From positions 1 through 7,602 of the forward strand of contig JAFTHR010000215.1 of the NCBI GenBank assembly GCA_017457345.1: DNA of 7,602 nucleotides. The letters run 5' to 3'. The position numbers were made by a program, and so were the translations under genes. This document shows, piece after piece, positions 6,898 through 7,602 of the stretch. Positions within the stretch are counted from its first letter, which is position 1; every line of letters starts with the position of its first letter. This DNA comes from Clostridia bacterium (lineage in GTDB: Bacteria > Bacillota > Clostridia > Christensenellales > Borkfalkiaceae). The notes beneath the pieces were generated by a model. That model worked only from the letters and a program-made list of their open reading frames with translations, was not told the DNA's origin and searched no databases.

Positions 6898-7545
6898 ATG
6901 AAAAAAGCGAAAAAGATTCTTTCATTAGTCATGGCAGCATTCATGGCGTTCTCCTTATCTTCCTGTATGTTCGGTGACGATAACGCAGCAGGTGGAAGCA
7001 GTTCTTCTTCCAGCAGTTATTCTTCTTCGAGCAAATCTTCTAGCAAGAAATCTTCTAGTAAGTCTTCTAGCAAGTCTTCTAGCAAGTCTTCTAGTAAGTC
7101 GTCGAGCAGCAGTTCGTCTTCGTCGAGCAGTAGCTCGTCGAGTAGCAGTTCGTCTTCGTCGAGCAGTAGCTCGTCGAGCAGTAGTTCGTCTTCTTCAAGT
7201 AGTAGCTCGTCGAGCAGTAGTTCGTCTTCGTCGAGCAGTTCTACTCCTTCCGGACCTTCCATCGACGTGGAAATTCCTGAATGGGAATACGAGAACGCCG
7301 ATAAGATCACGTTCGGCGACGGTTCTCTCGGCTCGGCTTCGAGCACGGTGACGGAAGCGGCGGAACACAAAATTACCAACGGCTTGCATCAAATCAGCGT
7401 GACGCAAACGAACAAAGTATGTGCGGAAAACGGTGCGACGGAATATAAGATCGTTGTTCCTGACGACGTTGATGCTCAAGTAGGTAAATCGTCGAACTTG
7501 CTTGCTCGACGTTTGAACGAAGCAACGGGTGCTATTTTCGAATAG
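6898..7545 (+). CDS. Poly-Ser lipoprotein with DUF4838-like N-terminal domain, interrupted by TAG
   Basis: This is a surface lipoprotein, probably the N-terminal part of a carbohydrate-active enzyme or binding protein whose main domain lies beyond the window. Residues 1-23 form a lipoprotein signal (MKKAKK, hydrophobic core, lipobox L20-S-S-C23). Residues 34-115 are a linker of 74 Ser, 7 Lys and 1 Tyr. After TPSGPS and an acidic stretch, residues from about 158 (EHKITNGLHQISVTQTNK) lead into EYKIVVPDDVDAQVGKSSN and LARRLNEATGAIFE. This is the pattern of the GH20b/alpha-glucuronidase-like N-terminal domain found in DUF4838 proteins (Y-x-I-V-V-P, then L-x-x-x-L-x-x-x-T-G). The frame stops at TAG 7543 but continues with the expected next strand to the window end. 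It is the last visible gene of the operon. The family call rests on a short motif and is moderate; the lipoprotein and linker are certain. Confidence 0.75.
   Translation: MKKAKKILSLVMAAFMAFSLSSCMFGDDNAAGGSSSSSSSYSSSSKSSSKKSSSKSSSKSSSKSSSKSSSSSSSSSSSSSSSSSSSSSSSSSSSSSSSSSSSSSSSSSSSSSSSSTPSGPSIDVEIPEWEYENADKITFGDGSLGSASSTVTEAAEHKITNGLHQISVTQTNKVCAENGATEYKIVVPDDVDAQVGKSSNLLARRLNEATGAIFE
7036..7098 (+). repeat. 12-bp tandem repeat encoding Ser-Ser-Ser-Lys
   Basis: Five copies of TCTTCTAGYAAG run in frame, with one extra AAA after the first copy. Each encodes SSSK. They form the membrane-proximal, positively charged part of the linker. Copies differ only at the third base of the Ser AGY codon, which suggests recent duplication. 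Confidence 0.85.
7099..7239 (+). repeat. 36-bp tandem repeat encoding pure serine
   Basis: A 12-codon unit beginning TCGTCGAGCAGTAGC occurs three times (7120-7155, 7156-7191, 7192-7227). It is flanked by a 7-codon partial copy before (7099-7119) and a 4-codon partial after (7228-7239), about 3.9 copies in all. Every codon is Ser, drawn from TCG, TCT, TCA, AGC and AGT, and the tract contributes to 48 consecutive serines (residues 68-115). Because the unit is a multiple of three, copy-number change would alter linker length without shifting the frame. Confidence 0.85.
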
Positions 7546-7602
7546 GTTTCAGAATCGGAGGCTCCGTTCAGCGCAAACGGCAAATACATTTACTTCTGCT
7601 GC
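7543..7602 (+). other. In-frame TAG and continuing coding sequence of the lipoprotein
   Basis: After TAG (7543-7545) the same frame reads VSESEAPFSANGKYIYF and remains open to the last base. This matches the strand-loop-strand that normally follows the T-G motif in GH20b-like N-terminal domains (V-T-D-S-E-A-P then K-Y-I-Y), so the stop falls inside a domain. The affected position is usually hydrophobic in such domains, so a Leu (TTG) or Tyr (TAT/TAC) codon changed by one base is plausible. Confidence 0.7.

Noticed and set aside
7036..7239. Repeat array as CRISPR
   Set aside because: There are no unique spacers, and the repeats are in-frame serine codons inside a lipoprotein gene.
7017..7379. 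Antisense frame encoding Leu/Asp/Glu repeats (LLLDELLLDEDE)
   Set aside because: It is simply the complement of the serine repeat codons (TCG and AGC read backwards) and has no ribosome-binding site.

Overview
The window looks like chromosomal DNA from a Gram-positive Bacillota/Clostridia-type bacterium, perhaps an uncultured gut lineage. The support is strong AGGAGG ribosome-binding sites, a lipobox-type lipoprotein signal, a CUT1-type sugar ABC transporter without its own ATPase gene, and very long serine linkers on a surface protein. The taxonomic placement is inference from style, not from a marker gene.

All genes lie on the + strand and read as one operon. From left to right they are: (1) an extracellular sugar-binding protein, cut off at its 5' end by the window edge (1-1737); (2) an 80-bp gap holding a strong stem-loop without a U-run; (3) two CUT1 permease subunits, each with a clear EAA loop (1824-2819 and 2832-3770); (4) a large secreted protein of Ig-like and lectin-like beta domains (3801-6884), whose frame is broken by a single in-frame TGA at 4230-4232; (5) a lipoprotein with an 82-residue Ser/Lys linker, followed by what looks like the N-terminal accessory domain of a DUF4838-type carbohydrate-active protein (from 6898). 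Its frame is broken by a TAG at 7543-7545 but reads on, with family-like sequence, to the end of the window.

Taken together this resembles a Gram-positive glycan-utilisation locus. A surface lipoprotein on a long flexible stalk would attack or hold a glycan, the secreted Ig/lectin-like protein may bind it, and the binding protein plus two permeases would import the released sugars using an ATPase encoded elsewhere. The substrate cannot be read from the sequence. The most notable observation is that both exported accessory genes carry one clean in-frame stop (one TGA, one TAG), while the transporter genes are intact and the four normal gene ends that are visible all use TAA. Decay, sequence error and stop-codon readthrough are all possible. 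Nothing is encoded convincingly on the - strand. I saw no RNA gene, CRISPR array, insertion sequence or intrinsic terminator.
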